The position numbers and the translations under genes were made by a program. This document shows positions 17,826 to 27,504 of a DNA stretch of 64,000 nucleotides, piece by piece; within the stretch, counting starts at the first letter, position 1; every line of letters starts with the position of its first letter. Where the stretch lies: assembly GCF_001434895.1 (NCBI RefSeq), contig NZ_AZEE01000027.1, forward strand, positions 29,163-93,162, given 5' to 3'. The notes under the pieces were generated by a model. It did not search any database. It was not told the origin of the DNA and saw only the letters and a list, made by a program, of their open reading frames with translations. The stretch is from Secundilactobacillus odoratitofui DSM 19909 = JCM 15043. GTDB taxonomy: Bacteria > Bacillota > Bacilli > Lactobacillales > Lactobacillaceae.

Positions 17826-18542
17826 ATGATGACTTTGACGGGTGAACTTAGTTTTAAAGCCGGGTTGCGTGACACGCTGCCAACTGTCTTTGGTTATATT
17901 AGCATCGGCCTCGCATTTGGTATCACAGCCAAAGCGAATGGTTTAAGTGTTTTAGAAATTATCTTAATGTCTTTAATTACATATGCAGGCTCCGCCGAAT
18001 TTATCATCGTGAGTCTGTTAGCTGTCCACGCTGGTTTTTGGGCCATGATTCTCTCAGTCTTTTTAGTGAACGCTCGCATGATTCTCATGAGCACTGTAGT
18101 TGCACCCTATACTTCCCACGAGAGTTTGCTTAAAAACATCTGGGCTGGCACGCTACTCACTGATGAAACTTTTGCGTTAACCATGAACAAGCTGAACTAC
18201 ACGGACCACAAGCTGAACTTTACTTGGCTAAATTCCGCTAATTTATTTGCTTACCTGACTTGGGCGGCGGCTTCAGGCGTCGGCGGCATCTTAGGTAATC
18301 TGATAGACGATCCACAAAAGTACGGGTTCGATTTCGCGTTAGTGGCCATGTTCATTGGCTTACTATATTTGCAAATCATCGCCGACCGTTCGATTAAGTT
18401 CAACGTTCAGTTAACCGTGATTCTCTTTGTTGCCGTACTCATGTACTTTGGCATGGCCTTTATCACGGCCAACGCCCTGTTATTGATTGTAACCCTACTT
18501 GGCTGTGGATTTGGGATGGTGTTGAAGCATGTCGTTAAATAG
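17826..18542 (+). CDS. azlC: Branched-chain amino acid exporter, large subunit AzlC
   Basis: The 238-residue AzlC protein has 6-8 membrane segments and the family start FKAGLRDTLPTVFGYISIGLAFG-like pattern (GLRDTLPTVFGYISIGLAFG within residues 13-32) and YAGSAEFIIVSLL near 53-65. AzlC with AzlD exports branched-chain amino acids and analogues such as 4-azaleucine. The exact start is uncertain: two ATGs and a TTG at 17835 lie within 10 bp after an AAAGG site. It overlaps azlD by 14 bp. Confidence 0.88.
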   Translation: MMTLTGELSFKAGLRDTLPTVFGYISIGLAFGITAKANGLSVLEIILMSLITYAGSAEFIIVSLLAVHAGFWAMILSVFLVNARMILMSTVVAPYTSHESLLKNIWAGTLLTDETFALTMNKLNYTDHKLNFTWLNSANLFAYLTWAAASGVGGILGNLIDDPQKYGFDFALVAMFIGLLYLQIIADRSIKFNVQLTVILFVAVLMYFGMAFITANALLLIVTLLGCGFGMVLKHVVK

Positions 18543-18855
18543 TTATGTCCTATTAGTTATCTTAGGTACTGGCCTAGTCACTTGGCTATCACGTATCACA
18601 CCGTTCGTGCTACTCAAGCGGTTTAAATTGTCACCCATCGTTGTGAATTTTTTAGGCTTTGTACCAATCAGCATTATGACCGCGCTTTGGATTCAAAGCT
18701 TGTTGGTCCAACATCTGGGACAACTCCCTAGCCTAAACGTGCCAAACGTCTTGGCAAGCGTACCAACTTTGATCAGCGCTGTGATCTCCAAAAATTTGAT
18801 GGTCATTGTGCTTGTTGGCGTGATTTCCCTTGGTGTTATTAATTTGTTAATGTAG
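18529..18855 (+). CDS. azlD: Branched-chain amino acid exporter, small subunit AzlD
   Basis: The 108-residue protein has four membrane segments and the AzlD feature TWLSRITPFVLL (about residues 18-29). It overlaps azlC by 14 bp, so the two are translationally coupled. A family A repeat begins directly after its stop codon and may serve as the 3' end. Confidence 0.88.
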   Translation: MSLNSYVLLVILGTGLVTWLSRITPFVLLKRFKLSPIVVNFLGFVPISIMTALWIQSLLVQHLGQLPSLNVPNVLASVPTLISAVISKNLMVIVLVGVISLGVINLLM

Positions 18856-19120
18856 TCTCAAAAAGTGAGAGTGGGCAAAAACTCGTTTAGGTCCCAGAAT
18901 ATATGAGAACCGGCCCGTGGATTCCTGGTTTTGGAATCTGCGGACCGGTTCTCATATATGGCCGGGACCTGAGTTTTGGCGCACGACCCAGCGAAGCTTG
19001 GAAGCCTATCTGGCGTTTAGACTAGATAACAGTCTTGAGATAAAGTGAAATTTTTTACTCACCTCGAATTAAGAAATTAATTCGATGCTTACCAATATGG
19101 ACTTTTTTCCCAGCCTCCCT
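18856..19120 (+). repeat. Family A hairpin repeat, copy A1
   Basis: A 27-bp inner stem (18899-18925 with 18933-18959; 24 Watson-Crick pairs) sits inside an outer stem of AAAACTC and GGTCCC (18877-18895) pairing with GGGACC and GAGTTTT (18964-18977). A conserved tail of about 130 bp follows, including a palindromic TCGAATTAAGAAATTAATTC stretch and ending near CCAATATGGACTTTTTTCCC. It fills the convergent gap between azlD and the alpha-galactosidase gene. Confidence 0.85.
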
Positions 19121-19148
19121 ATTTGATTTGCATTAATACCTGCTATTT

Positions 19149-21377
19149 TTATTCAACAACATCAATCAACAGACGCCGAGAACTGTAATCTGCCAAAGCC
19201 TTGACTTCCGCAGCCTCATCAAAAATTTTATCCATGAACAACCCAGCGTTCATGAGTTCATCACCGTAATAAGTTGCCTCACCGCCATTAATCCGGTACT
19301 GCTTATTCGGATCTAATCCGCGAAGGTAGAAGCGAATATAGGGGGCGTTAATGTGATTCAAAATTTGGTAGCGAGTCGCAATCGCGTGATTTTGTTGGTC
19401 GTCAACGACAATCCAGCTCATGACGTTGCCATCCCCCTCAAACGGACTGTCAATTCGGTAAAGTTTCCCAAATTGGTAAAGAGCACGGTGTTGCTTATAA
19501 AAGGCCACTTGTTCCTTGACTTCAGCGGCTTCATCATCTGGCATCTGCGAGATATCCAGCTCATAACCAAACGCACCGTAAAACGCTACGTTCGCACGCG
19601 TTTCGAGCGACGTCATCCGACCATTTTGTTCATTTGGTACGGCAGAAACATGCGCACCCATCATCGCTTGTGGGTAGCCGTATGAAGTCCCAAATTGAAT
19701 CTTCATTCGCTCAACGGCATCCGTATCATCACTGGTCCACGCTTGCGGTGCATAATACATCATGCCCAGATCAAATCGGCCACCACCAGAAGCACACGAT
19801 TCAAATAAGACGTCTGGATAGGCCTTAGTTAGACGATCATAGAGCTGATAAACACCCAGAATGTATCGATGGGCCATCTCTAATTGGCGGTTAGCAGCTA
19901 AATTCGTGCTGTACATTTCGGTAATGTAGCGGTTCATATCCCACTTAATATAGTCTAACTTAGTATCGTCAATCACAGTGCTCATCAGATCATAAATGTA
20001 ATCAACTACTTCTTGGCGAGTGTAGTCGAGCACGTACTGATTGCGACCAGGTGTTGCCCGCCGCTCTGGCACGTGAATCAGCCACTCTGGATGCGTTTCG
20101 TAAAGTTTGCTATCGATTGAAATCATCTCAGGTTCAAACCAGAGCCCAAATTTAAGGTCTAAATCATGAACTTGATCAGCAAAGGCACCAATGCCGTTCG
20201 GTAACTTCGTTGGGTCCACGAACCAGTCACCAAGTGAAGTATGGTCGTCATCACGATGACCAAACCAGCCATCGTCCAAGACAAACATTTCAATTCCAAG
20301 TGACTTGGCCTTCTTGGCAATCTTCAGTAATTTTTCATCATCGAAATCAAAGTAGGTTGCTTCCCAGTTATTCACAAGGATTGGCCGCTCCTGCTTAACG
20401 TACTTGGAATTAACTAAGTGGGCCGCATAGAAGTCAGCCATTTGCTGACTCAATTGGTTAAAACCAGCGTCAGTATAACTCAAAACGGCTTCAGGTGTCT
20501 GGAAACTCTCATCCGGATCCAAATGCCAAGCAAAATCGGTTGGATTAATCCCGACTAAGATCCGACTAGTAGACCATTGATCAACTTCAATTTGATCTAA
20601 GAAATTACCAGAGTAGATTAAGTTAAAGCCAAAAACTTCACCAGCATCGTCTGTCGTCGTAGGTCGTGCCAACATCATAAATGGGTTTTGTTGTGGACTT
20701 GAAGTTGCCCGAACTGAGTCGATGGCTTGTAAGCCTGACCGCAGCGGGGTTCGGATCAGATGACGTTCTTGTGACCAAGTGCCAGAAAACTGGACCATGT
20801 CATATCGACTATCAGGTAAGTCTAACTGTGCACTCAAAGCGGCATCTAAAGTAACTCCTGCAACACCGTGGTTCTTAAAGTTAGCGCTCCGTACGATAAC
20901 GTCTTGGTGTGGGAAAACCGTGTATTGCAACTCCAAGTCCAATTGAATGGCAGCATCCGTGAGGTGGATGATCAAAGTTTCAACGTCATCTTGGGCATCG
21001 TCATCAAAACTCGACGGTAAGTCAGCCAATCGTTGCTTGCCCTGAACCACTTCATAATGATCGTACTTTAAATCGGTGATTCGACTGCCATTTTCTTGGG
21101 TCACCTGGTAAGCTGGTCGACGAAAATCACCAGTCCCGGTCGCAGCATATTCCTGTTTAATTGCGTCTAACTGAAAGCCAGGATCTTCTAGTGAGTATGA
21201 CGGTGTGGTGTTCTTCCATTCCCGCTTTAGTAAGTTAGCATAGTCAGCGCGCACGTGAATCTGCTTGCCATAATACACCTGGCCTAAAACGCCATGTTCG
21301 AGTACTTTAAAAACGTAACTGGTATGGTCAGTTTGGATGTGAAATACTTGGTTGGTTTCATCAATATGAATTGGCAA
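19149..21377 (-). CDS. Alpha-galactosidase, GH36
   Basis: The 742-residue protein has the full length and motifs of the GH36 alpha-galactosidases of lactobacilli. The nucleophile Asp lies in YIKWDMNR (about residue 475) and the acid/base Asp in WTSDDTDAVERM (about residue 550), with ESCASGGGRFDLG between them. It hydrolyses melibiose, raffinose and stachyose. There is no signal peptide, so it is cytoplasmic and acts on imported sugars. The start codon is TTG after GGAAGGG. The transporter gene lies 183 bp upstream on the same strand. Confidence 0.93.
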   Translation of the reverse strand: MPIHIDETNQVFHIQTDHTSYVFKVLEHGVLGQVYYGKQIHVRADYANLLKREWKNTTPSYSLEDPGFQLDAIKQEYAATGTGDFRRPAYQVTQENGSRITDLKYDHYEVVQGKQRLADLPSSFDDDAQDDVETLIIHLTDAAIQLDLELQYTVFPHQDVIVRSANFKNHGVAGVTLDAALSAQLDLPDSRYDMVQFSGTWSQERHLIRTPLRSGLQAIDSVRATSSPQQNPFMMLARPTTTDDAGEVFGFNLIYSGNFLDQIEVDQWSTSRILVGINPTDFAWHLDPDESFQTPEAVLSYTDAGFNQLSQQMADFYAAHLVNSKYVKQERPILVNNWEATYFDFDDEKLLKIAKKAKSLGIEMFVLDDGWFGHRDDDHTSLGDWFVDPTKLPNGIGAFADQVHDLDLKFGLWFEPEMISIDSKLYETHPEWLIHVPERRATPGRNQYVLDYTRQEVVDYIYDLMSTVIDDTKLDYIKWDMNRYITEMYSTNLAANRQLEMAHRYILGVYQLYDRLTKAYPDVLFESCASGGGRFDLGMMYYAPQAWTSDDTDAVERMKIQFGTSYGYPQAMMGAHVSAVPNEQNGRMTSLETRANVAFYGAFGYELDISQMPDDEAAEVKEQVAFYKQHRALYQFGKLYRIDSPFEGDGNVMSWIVVDDQQNHAIATRYQILNHINAPYIRFYLRGLDPNKQYRINGGEATYYGDELMNAGLFMDKIFDEAAEVKALADYSSRRLLIDVVE

Positions 21378-21445
21378 TGTCTGTCTTCCCTTCCTGTAAC
21401 CTAATTGGTATTTTGTTCACTTTAACACAACATCAATATCACAAC

Positions 21446-21487
21446 AGCCCTGCAGCCAACAGTCCCACGGATTGCGGTTGCAGGGCT
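21446..21487 (-). terminator. Intercistronic hairpin between transporter and alpha-galactosidase
   Basis: AGCCCTGCA (21446-21454) pairs with TGCAGGGCT (21479-21487). It may be a partial terminator or processing site that lets the two genes be expressed at different levels. Confidence 0.5.
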
Positions 21488-21560
21488 TATTGTGGGAAAA
21501 CCTCACCGGGTTTTCGTTTCAGTAAAGCTCATGAGTTTATTTGTCGCAGTATAACCGTAA

Positions 21561-23471
21561 CTATTGTTGATACGACATCACTGAATCGCCGTGGTTAACC
21601 ATGCCTGAATCTCGCAACATGTTTGTGGCTGACACGTGATCAGTCATGACCATCATAACGGTATCATCGTACCCAGCCGCTTTAATCTCGGCAGATGAGA
21701 ATTCAAGCAACAAGTCGCCCTTCTTCACTTTTTGGTCCTTTTCAACGTGGGTGACAAACGATTCACCGCGCATATTAACGGTCCCAATCCCAATGTGAAT
21801 TAGAGTTCCAACGCCTTGGTCAGAAACTAAGCCCACGGCGTGCATGGTTGGGAAGGTCACTTTAACCGTACCATCAAATGGCGCATAAATTTTACCATCC
21901 GTTGGTTTGATTGCAAACCCGGCACCCATTTTACCTGAAGCAAAGTTCTCATCGTTAACGGTGTTCAATGGCCGAATCTCACCATCCACTGGTGCTTCGT
22001 AATCGTAGCTCACACCACCGTTAGCGTCAATGTAGTCCACGTCTTCGCCCAAGGTTTTACCCCAGGTTTTTTCAAGTTCTTCAACAATTTGAGCATGTTG
22101 CTTTTCGTCCAACGTCACTTTCTTGAAGAAGATGAAGGTCCCAATCAACATCAAGGCAGCTGGAATCCCAAACATCATTAACTTGAAGACCATGTGACCG
22201 TGTGTCGTAATGTCAGTGGCAGAGGCACCGGCAGTCATCCCAGCCCAAACGGCGGTTAAACCAACCACCCCGTTTGAAATGGCACCACCCATTTTATCCA
22301 ACAATGGTCGAACAGAAAGGGTCAGTGATTCATCACGGTGACCGAACTTCAATTGACCATATTCAACGGAGTCGGTGATGATCATCAAAACAACTAAGAA
22401 CACAAGTGGTTGTGGAATGTAGAAGATCACAGCGGCAGCCAAAATCATCGGTAATGAATTACCGGCAAATAAGAATAAGATCAACCCGATAATCATGACA
22501 CTAATGGATAAGAAGAACACGTTCTTACGACTGAACTTCTTAGCTAGTGGTGGGAACGCGATAACCGCAAACACACCGATGATGGCGTTGATAGATGCCA
22601 AGATACTAAATTGTGAGGCATCACCCAAGATGTAAGTAAAGTAGTAGAGTTCCAAAGCGTTGGTGATTTGAGCACCCGCCGTATAAAGTGCATAGGTGAG
22701 TGATAACCACATGAGTTGATCGTTACGAGTCAACACTTTTAGCACTGCACGGAACGTCGTTTTTTCTTTGTTCTTACGAAGTTCTGAATTCTTTTCCTTC
22801 GTCCCCAATCCCACAACTGCGGCCGAGATAAACGAAGTCAAAGCAACGACCATTGCGAAGGCGAACCACCCACGGTTATCACCTTGGCCGTGATTTGAGA
22901 CTTGTGAGAACATCAAAACGATTGGCATGACCATCACACCAACAATGTTGGCACCAATGTTTGACCCAACACGAGCGAAGGTCGCCGTTTTTTCACGTTC
23001 CCGTGAATCAAATGATAGGGCCGGAATCATTGACCAGAAGCCAACGTCCTTGAATGAATAGAAAATATCCATTGTGATGTACAAGATAGCGAATAAGATC
23101 AAGTACAGATATGGGTTGGAGGTGTTTAACCCGCCCATGTTCGTAAATAGGATGGCAATGGTGATTGAACTAATTAACCCACCACCAACGATCCAAGGCT
23201 TGAAGTTCCCCCAACGGGTCGAAGTATTATCGATCGTATTCCCAATGAACGGATCAATGGCTAATTCGACAAACCGTAAAATCATGATGATCAACGTAAT
23301 GTAGCCAATCATCTTAGAACCAGTGGCGCCACTGCTCTTATCAAACAAGTGAGACGTGACGAACATAATGAAGTATGTTGACAATGTTGCGTAAAACATA
23401 TCGTGGCCAAACGCCCCAAAAGCATATGATAGTCTTGAGGTTAAGACCTGACCCTGTTTTTCTTCTTCCAT
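21561..23471 (-). CDS. LacS/RafP-type galactoside transporter with fused EIIA domain
   Basis: The 636-residue protein combines a 12-segment GPH/MelB-family permease (about residues 1-465) with a C-terminal EIIA(Glc)-like domain (about 480-636). The phosphorylatable His lies in GVGTLIHIGIGTV, near residue 560. In LacS, phosphorylation of this domain by HPr tunes uptake or exchange. Its neighbour suggests the substrate is an alpha-galactoside such as melibiose or raffinose, though lactose is possible because lacLM lies about 15 kb away. A cre-like site lies 56 bp upstream. Confidence 0.9.
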   Translation of the reverse strand: MEEEKQGQVLTSRLSYAFGAFGHDMFYATLSTYFIMFVTSHLFDKSSGATGSKMIGYITLIIMILRFVELAIDPFIGNTIDNTSTRWGNFKPWIVGGGLISSITIAILFTNMGGLNTSNPYLYLILFAILYITMDIFYSFKDVGFWSMIPALSFDSREREKTATFARVGSNIGANIVGVMVMPIVLMFSQVSNHGQGDNRGWFAFAMVVALTSFISAAVVGLGTKEKNSELRKNKEKTTFRAVLKVLTRNDQLMWLSLTYALYTAGAQITNALELYYFTYILGDASQFSILASINAIIGVFAVIAFPPLAKKFSRKNVFFLSISVMIIGLILFLFAGNSLPMILAAAVIFYIPQPLVFLVVLMIITDSVEYGQLKFGHRDESLTLSVRPLLDKMGGAISNGVVGLTAVWAGMTAGASATDITTHGHMVFKLMMFGIPAALMLIGTFIFFKKVTLDEKQHAQIVEELEKTWGKTLGEDVDYIDANGGVSYDYEAPVDGEIRPLNTVNDENFASGKMGAGFAIKPTDGKIYAPFDGTVKVTFPTMHAVGLVSDQGVGTLIHIGIGTVNMRGESFVTHVEKDQKVKKGDLLLEFSSAEIKAAGYDDTVMMVMTDHVSATNMLRDSGMVNHGDSVMSYQQ

Positions 23472-23526
23472 GAGACAAACCCCTCTGCATTAGTAGAATT
23501 GTAAAACTTGTTTCAACGACTCAAAT

Positions 23527-23540
23527 CGTAAGCGGTTTCA
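23527..23540. promoter_or_regulatory. cre-like site before the galactoside transporter
   Basis: On the minus strand TGAAACCGCTTACG matches the cre consensus at 13 of 14 positions. It lies 56 bp upstream of the transporter start. Confidence 0.6.
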
Positions 23541-23591
23541 AATAACTGAAAACAAATAATGGCATCTGGTGTTGCCACCAGAATGAACGGC

Positions 23592-26207
23592 TTAGTTTTG
23601 AGTCAGTGTCGCCTGTGCAGCTGCCAAGCGGGCAACTGGTACCCGGTAAGGTGAGCACGAGACGTACGTGATGCCAATTTGATTAAAGAATTCGATGGAA
23701 GCCGGATCGCCACCAACCTCACCACAGACACCAATCGGTAACTCTGGGTTAGTCTGACGGCCCTTGGTAATCGCAATTTCCATCAGCGCGCCAACCCCTT
23801 GCGTATCAATCGTTTGGAATGGGTCGGCAGGCAAGATGCCTTGCTTGATGTACTCTGGCATAAACGAGCCTACATCGTCACGCGAATAACCAAAGGTTAA
23901 CTGCGTCAAATCGTTGGTACCGAAACTGAAGAAGTCTGAGACCTCCGCAATTTGGTCGGCCGTGACACAGGCTCGTGGCATCTCCATCATCGTGCCAACC
24001 GTGTAGTCGACGCGAATGCCACTGTTGTTGACCATCTGTTGAATCTGATCAGTGACCAAGTCTCTGACCCACGACATTTCGTCGCGAGAGTCGGTGAGCG
24101 GAATCATAATGTGTGGGTGCACTTCAAGCCCCTCATCATTCAACCGGATCACGGCACTCATAATGGCCTTAACCTGCATTTGATAAATGTCTGGGAACGT
24201 CACGGCTAGTCGATCACCACGGTGACCAAGCATTGGGTTAAGTTCCTTTAGACTGGTAATTCGTTCACGTAATCGTTCGGGTGTTTCTTGAATTTGGTTC
24301 GCCACAATTTGAATTTCGGCTTCATCATGTGGTAAGAACTCGTGAAGCGGTGGATCAAGTAGCCGAATGGTGACTTCTTTATCACCAGCTAATTTGTATA
24401 ACTGGTAAAAGTCCTCTTGTTGCATCTGTAGCAGTTGACTGAGCGGATCTCGACGTCCCTTGGCGTCCGTCGCCAGAATTAACCGCCGCATTTGTAACAA
24501 CCGTTCTGGTTTAAAGAACATGTGCTCAGTCCGCGTTAAGCCAATCCCGTCAGCGTCAAAGTCCAAGGCTTTTTGAAAATCCTGTGGCGTATCCGCGTTG
24601 GTATAAACCCCCATTTTGGCAACGTCTTTCGCCCAGTCAAGCAGGGTTGATAATTCCCCCTTCACCCCAGCTGGCGTGGTATTGATTTGGCCTAAATACA
24701 AGTTACCGGTTGTCCCATCAACCGATACCCAGTCACCTTCATGAATCACTTGATCGCCGACTTTGGCAACCTTCCCAGCGTAATCAACCGTGATCTCGTG
24801 GGCACCAACGACACCCGTTGCCCCCATCCCACGAGCAACCACAGCGGCGTGTGATGTCATGCCACCACGTGAGGTGACGATGGCTTGACTCACAATCATA
24901 CCTTCAATGTCTTCTGGTGACGTATCTTGACGAATCAAGATGACTTGCTCGCCACCATCACTGGCACGCTTTGCATCTTCAGCAGTGAAGTAAGCCCGGC
25001 CAGTGGCAGCCCCTGGTGAGGCTGGTAAACCAGTCGTTAACTTGGTGTGTTGGCCTAAATCAGTTTCATCGAACTCAGGATGTAGCATCGCTGAAACTGA
25101 TTCGGGACTCACACGTTTGAGTGCTTGCTCCTTGGTAATTAACCCTTCGCCGACTTGATCAACCGCAATTTTGACGGCCGCATATGGCGTTCGTTTACCA
25201 TCACGGGCTTGCAGTAAGAAGAGCTTGCCATTTTCGATCGTAAACTCTAAGTCCTGCATATCTTGATAGTGGTTTTCAAGCTTCTCAGCAATCCCCATCA
25301 GTTGATCATAAATAACTGGCATCGCGTCCTTTAATACTTCGATGGTCTCAGGAGTTCGAATACCCGCAACCACGTCTTCACCCTGAGCATTCAAGAGGTA
25401 TTCACCGAAGACTTTTTTCTCACCAGAAGCTGGATTACGTGTAAACGCAACCCCAGTACCAGATTGTTCACCGGCGTTGCCAAAGACCATTTCCTGAACG
25501 TTAACGGCTGTTCCCAGTGATTCAGAAATGTGATTTTGCTGACGATAGACTTGAGCCCGGTGGTTATTCCAGGACTCAAATACCGCATTCACGGCGGCTA
25601 GCAACTGATCTTTAGGGGACTGAGGAAATTCACCCTTACCAGCAGCCTGATAGATTGCCTTGAAATCAGCAACAATCTGTTTCAAGTCATCGGCAGTTAA
25701 TTCCAAATCACTGTCGTAACCCTTCTGTTGCTTCAAATCGGTCAGCACGTGGTCGAAAGTTTCTTCTTCGATGTTATAAACCACGTTACCAAACATCGCT
25801 AACAACCGCCGATAGCTATCGTAGGCAAATCGTTCATTGTTAGTCAGCGTCGCAAGTGCAACCACGGTTTGATCATTCAAACCAATATTTAAAATTGTAT
25901 CCATCATCCCAGGCATCGAAATCGCTGCGCCAGAACGTACAGAAACAAGTAGTGGCTGAGTATCGCCATTAAACTGCTTACCCGTCGTCTGACTGAGCGT
26001 TGCCAAGGCTTCGTCAAGCTCGGTTAGTAACTCTGAACTCAGTGAACCAGTTTCTTGATAACGGTGACAGGCTTCAGTTGTTAATGTAAACCCGTGTGGA
26101 ACCGGCAAACCGAGGTTGGTCATCTCGGCCAAGTTAGCACCCTTTCCGCCAAGTAAATCACGCATCGACATGTTACCTTCGGAAAAAGCATAGATTTGTT
26201 TTGTCAT
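23592..26207 (-). CDS. ppdK: Pyruvate, phosphate dikinase
   Basis: The 871-residue protein is full length for PPDK, which interconverts pyruvate, ATP and phosphate with PEP, AMP and pyrophosphate. The N-terminal nucleotide-binding domain starts LLGGKGANLAEM (about 19-30); the swivelling phospho-His lies in TSRGGMTSHAAVVARGMG (about residues 440-457); the PEP domain carries GTVMEMPRACV and the catalytic Cys in YVSCSPYRVP near residue 850. It lies beside ccpN, the known repressor of gluconeogenic genes in Bacillus. No gene for the PPDK regulatory protein (YqfL family) is in the window. Confidence 0.94.
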   Translation of the reverse strand: MTKQIYAFSEGNMSMRDLLGGKGANLAEMTNLGLPVPHGFTLTTEACHRYQETGSLSSELLTELDEALATLSQTTGKQFNGDTQPLLVSVRSGAAISMPGMMDTILNIGLNDQTVVALATLTNNERFAYDSYRRLLAMFGNVVYNIEEETFDHVLTDLKQQKGYDSDLELTADDLKQIVADFKAIYQAAGKGEFPQSPKDQLLAAVNAVFESWNNHRAQVYRQQNHISESLGTAVNVQEMVFGNAGEQSGTGVAFTRNPASGEKKVFGEYLLNAQGEDVVAGIRTPETIEVLKDAMPVIYDQLMGIAEKLENHYQDMQDLEFTIENGKLFLLQARDGKRTPYAAVKIAVDQVGEGLITKEQALKRVSPESVSAMLHPEFDETDLGQHTKLTTGLPASPGAATGRAYFTAEDAKRASDGGEQVILIRQDTSPEDIEGMIVSQAIVTSRGGMTSHAAVVARGMGATGVVGAHEITVDYAGKVAKVGDQVIHEGDWVSVDGTTGNLYLGQINTTPAGVKGELSTLLDWAKDVAKMGVYTNADTPQDFQKALDFDADGIGLTRTEHMFFKPERLLQMRRLILATDAKGRRDPLSQLLQMQQEDFYQLYKLAGDKEVTIRLLDPPLHEFLPHDEAEIQIVANQIQETPERLRERITSLKELNPMLGHRGDRLAVTFPDIYQMQVKAIMSAVIRLNDEGLEVHPHIMIPLTDSRDEMSWVRDLVTDQIQQMVNNSGIRVDYTVGTMMEMPRACVTADQIAEVSDFFSFGTNDLTQLTFGYSRDDVGSFMPEYIKQGILPADPFQTIDTQGVGALMEIAITKGRQTNPELPIGVCGEVGGDPASIEFFNQIGITYVSCSPYRVPVARLAAAQATLTQN

Positions 26208-26223
26208 ATAACCACTCTTTCTG

Positions 26224-26239
26224 TAAATACAACGTCACA
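26224..26239. repeat. 16-bp motif shared with 29301-29316
   Basis: TAAATACAACGTCACA occurs here, in the 5' untranslated region of ppdK, and again without change at 29301-29316. The role is unknown. Confidence 0.6.
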
Positions 26240-26452
26240 TTTGCTTGGTTTATAATTTATATGACTTTAAATGTGATTGCAAGTGGTTTTAATGAAATAG
26301 TCTTACAATCCCCGTCAGAACGCGGTTTGAAAATTTAGGGGACTGTTTTATCACTTTTAGTTGGTTGTGAAAGGCAACTTCAATAACGTCATATTTGAAG
26401 TTGATTTGAAAATATTCAAGCCTTTTTTCGTGACTTTTCAAGCTTTTGGGAC

Positions 26453-26484
26453 AAAAAAGCCATCACCGATAATCGGTAATGGCG
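26453..26484 (-). terminator. Terminator after ccpN
   Basis: On the minus strand GCCATTACCGAT pairs with CGGTGATGGC and is followed by six T residues. It separates ccpN from ppdK transcription. Confidence 0.85.
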
Positions 26485-26499
26485 AATGCTGAATCTGGA

Positions 26500-27120
26500 T
26501 CATTCTTCTTTTGCGTAAGTCATAAAGTGCTGGAATAGTCGGTTTTTGGTGATCTTACCAATCACCGTTTGTGGCGAATCTTTATCCACCACTGGCAGGG
26601 AATCCACTTTGTGTTTTAACAATAACTGGCCCACTTCGTTGACTTTCATATCTGCCGTTACCGTCACAATATTGGGCATGCGCGTCATGATCACGCTGGC
26701 TAAAATCGAGCTAGGATTCGCGTTGTTAAAGCTGGCTCGAAGCAGATCCTTACGGGAGATCACCCCTACTAAGCGCTCACTAGCATCCACGACGTACAAG
26801 CTCCCCACGTCCTGCAAAAATAGTTTACTGATGGCGTCTTGTAGCGTCGCGTTATCCTTGATAACTGCTGCCGGCTGCATAATGGTTGAAATTGGGTGGT
26901 CATAAAGTGTCTTATAGTCAACCCCGGCTTGGTTTTCACCACGATACACGTAGCCGACTTTTGGTCTGGCAGCCAGTACTTCCACTGCCGTCAGCAGCCG
27001 CAGATCGCCACGAATCGTTGGCACACTTAACCCAAGTTGACCAGCAATCTCTTCACCAGTCAATGGACTCTTTGCCTTCAGCATCTCAATGATCGTCCGC
27101 TGCCGTTTTGTGAATTCCAT
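26500..27120 (-). CDS. ccpN: CcpN-like repressor (HTH plus two CBS domains)
   Basis: The 206-residue protein has an N-terminal winged helix (about residues 5-60, SPLTGEEIAGQLGLSVPTIR) and two CBS domains (about 80-140 and 145-200). This is the CcpN architecture. In B. subtilis CcpN represses gluconeogenic genes (gapB, pckA) on glucose and responds to the ATP/ADP ratio. Here it is next to ppdK, the PEP-forming gene, which supports a matching role. It is 293 bp upstream of ppdK with a terminator between, so the two are separate transcripts. AT-rich direct motifs lie upstream of both genes. Confidence 0.85.
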   Translation of the reverse strand: MEFTKRQRTIIEMLKAKSPLTGEEIAGQLGLSVPTIRGDLRLLTAVEVLAARPKVGYVYRGENQAGVDYKTLYDHPISTIMQPAAVIKDNATLQDAISKLFLQDVGSLYVVDASERLVGVISRKDLLRASFNNANPSSILASVIMTRMPNIVTVTADMKVNEVGQLLLKHKVDSLPVVDKDSPQTVIGKITKNRLFQHFMTYAKEE

Positions 27121-27504
27121 ATGAACAACCCCACCCTCAACTTTAATTCATGCTATCTTTTAGAGATGATTATATCACTTATATAACGTTATATTGCAAG
27201 GATTAATTTAATTATATGATTTTAATATTGCATGTATCGTTTATAACGCTTGATTTATTGGGCATTTTTACTTTTTGAAATATGATATCGGATTGAAGCA
27301 ACAATATCCAATATCGCCTTGAATAGATAATGACACAATAATACTCAAAAACCTCATCGACAACCAACATCCCATTTTTATCACTCCAAAAGTCAATCGT
27401 CGAATTTGAATTTAAACTGTTCAGTTTCCAATGTAAACAAAAAGTTCTAGAATTAACCGAATTGCTTCGATTAATCCTAGAACTCGTCTTAGATTATTTT
27501 GCGA
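27121..27504. other. AT-rich intergenic region upstream of ccpN
   Basis: This 384-bp gap holds the ccpN promoter region and the terminator of the next gene. On the minus strand AGTGATATAAT (about 27169-27180) fits the reported CcpN-box consensus TRTGHYATAYW at 9 of 11 positions as I recall it; this hints at autoregulation. I see no other gene in it. Confidence 0.4.
27438..27483 (-). terminator. Terminator after the aldo/keto reductase gene at 27505
   Basis: On the minus strand AGTTCTAGGATTAATC pairs imperfectly with GGTTAATTCTAGAACT and is followed by five T residues. Confidence 0.8.
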
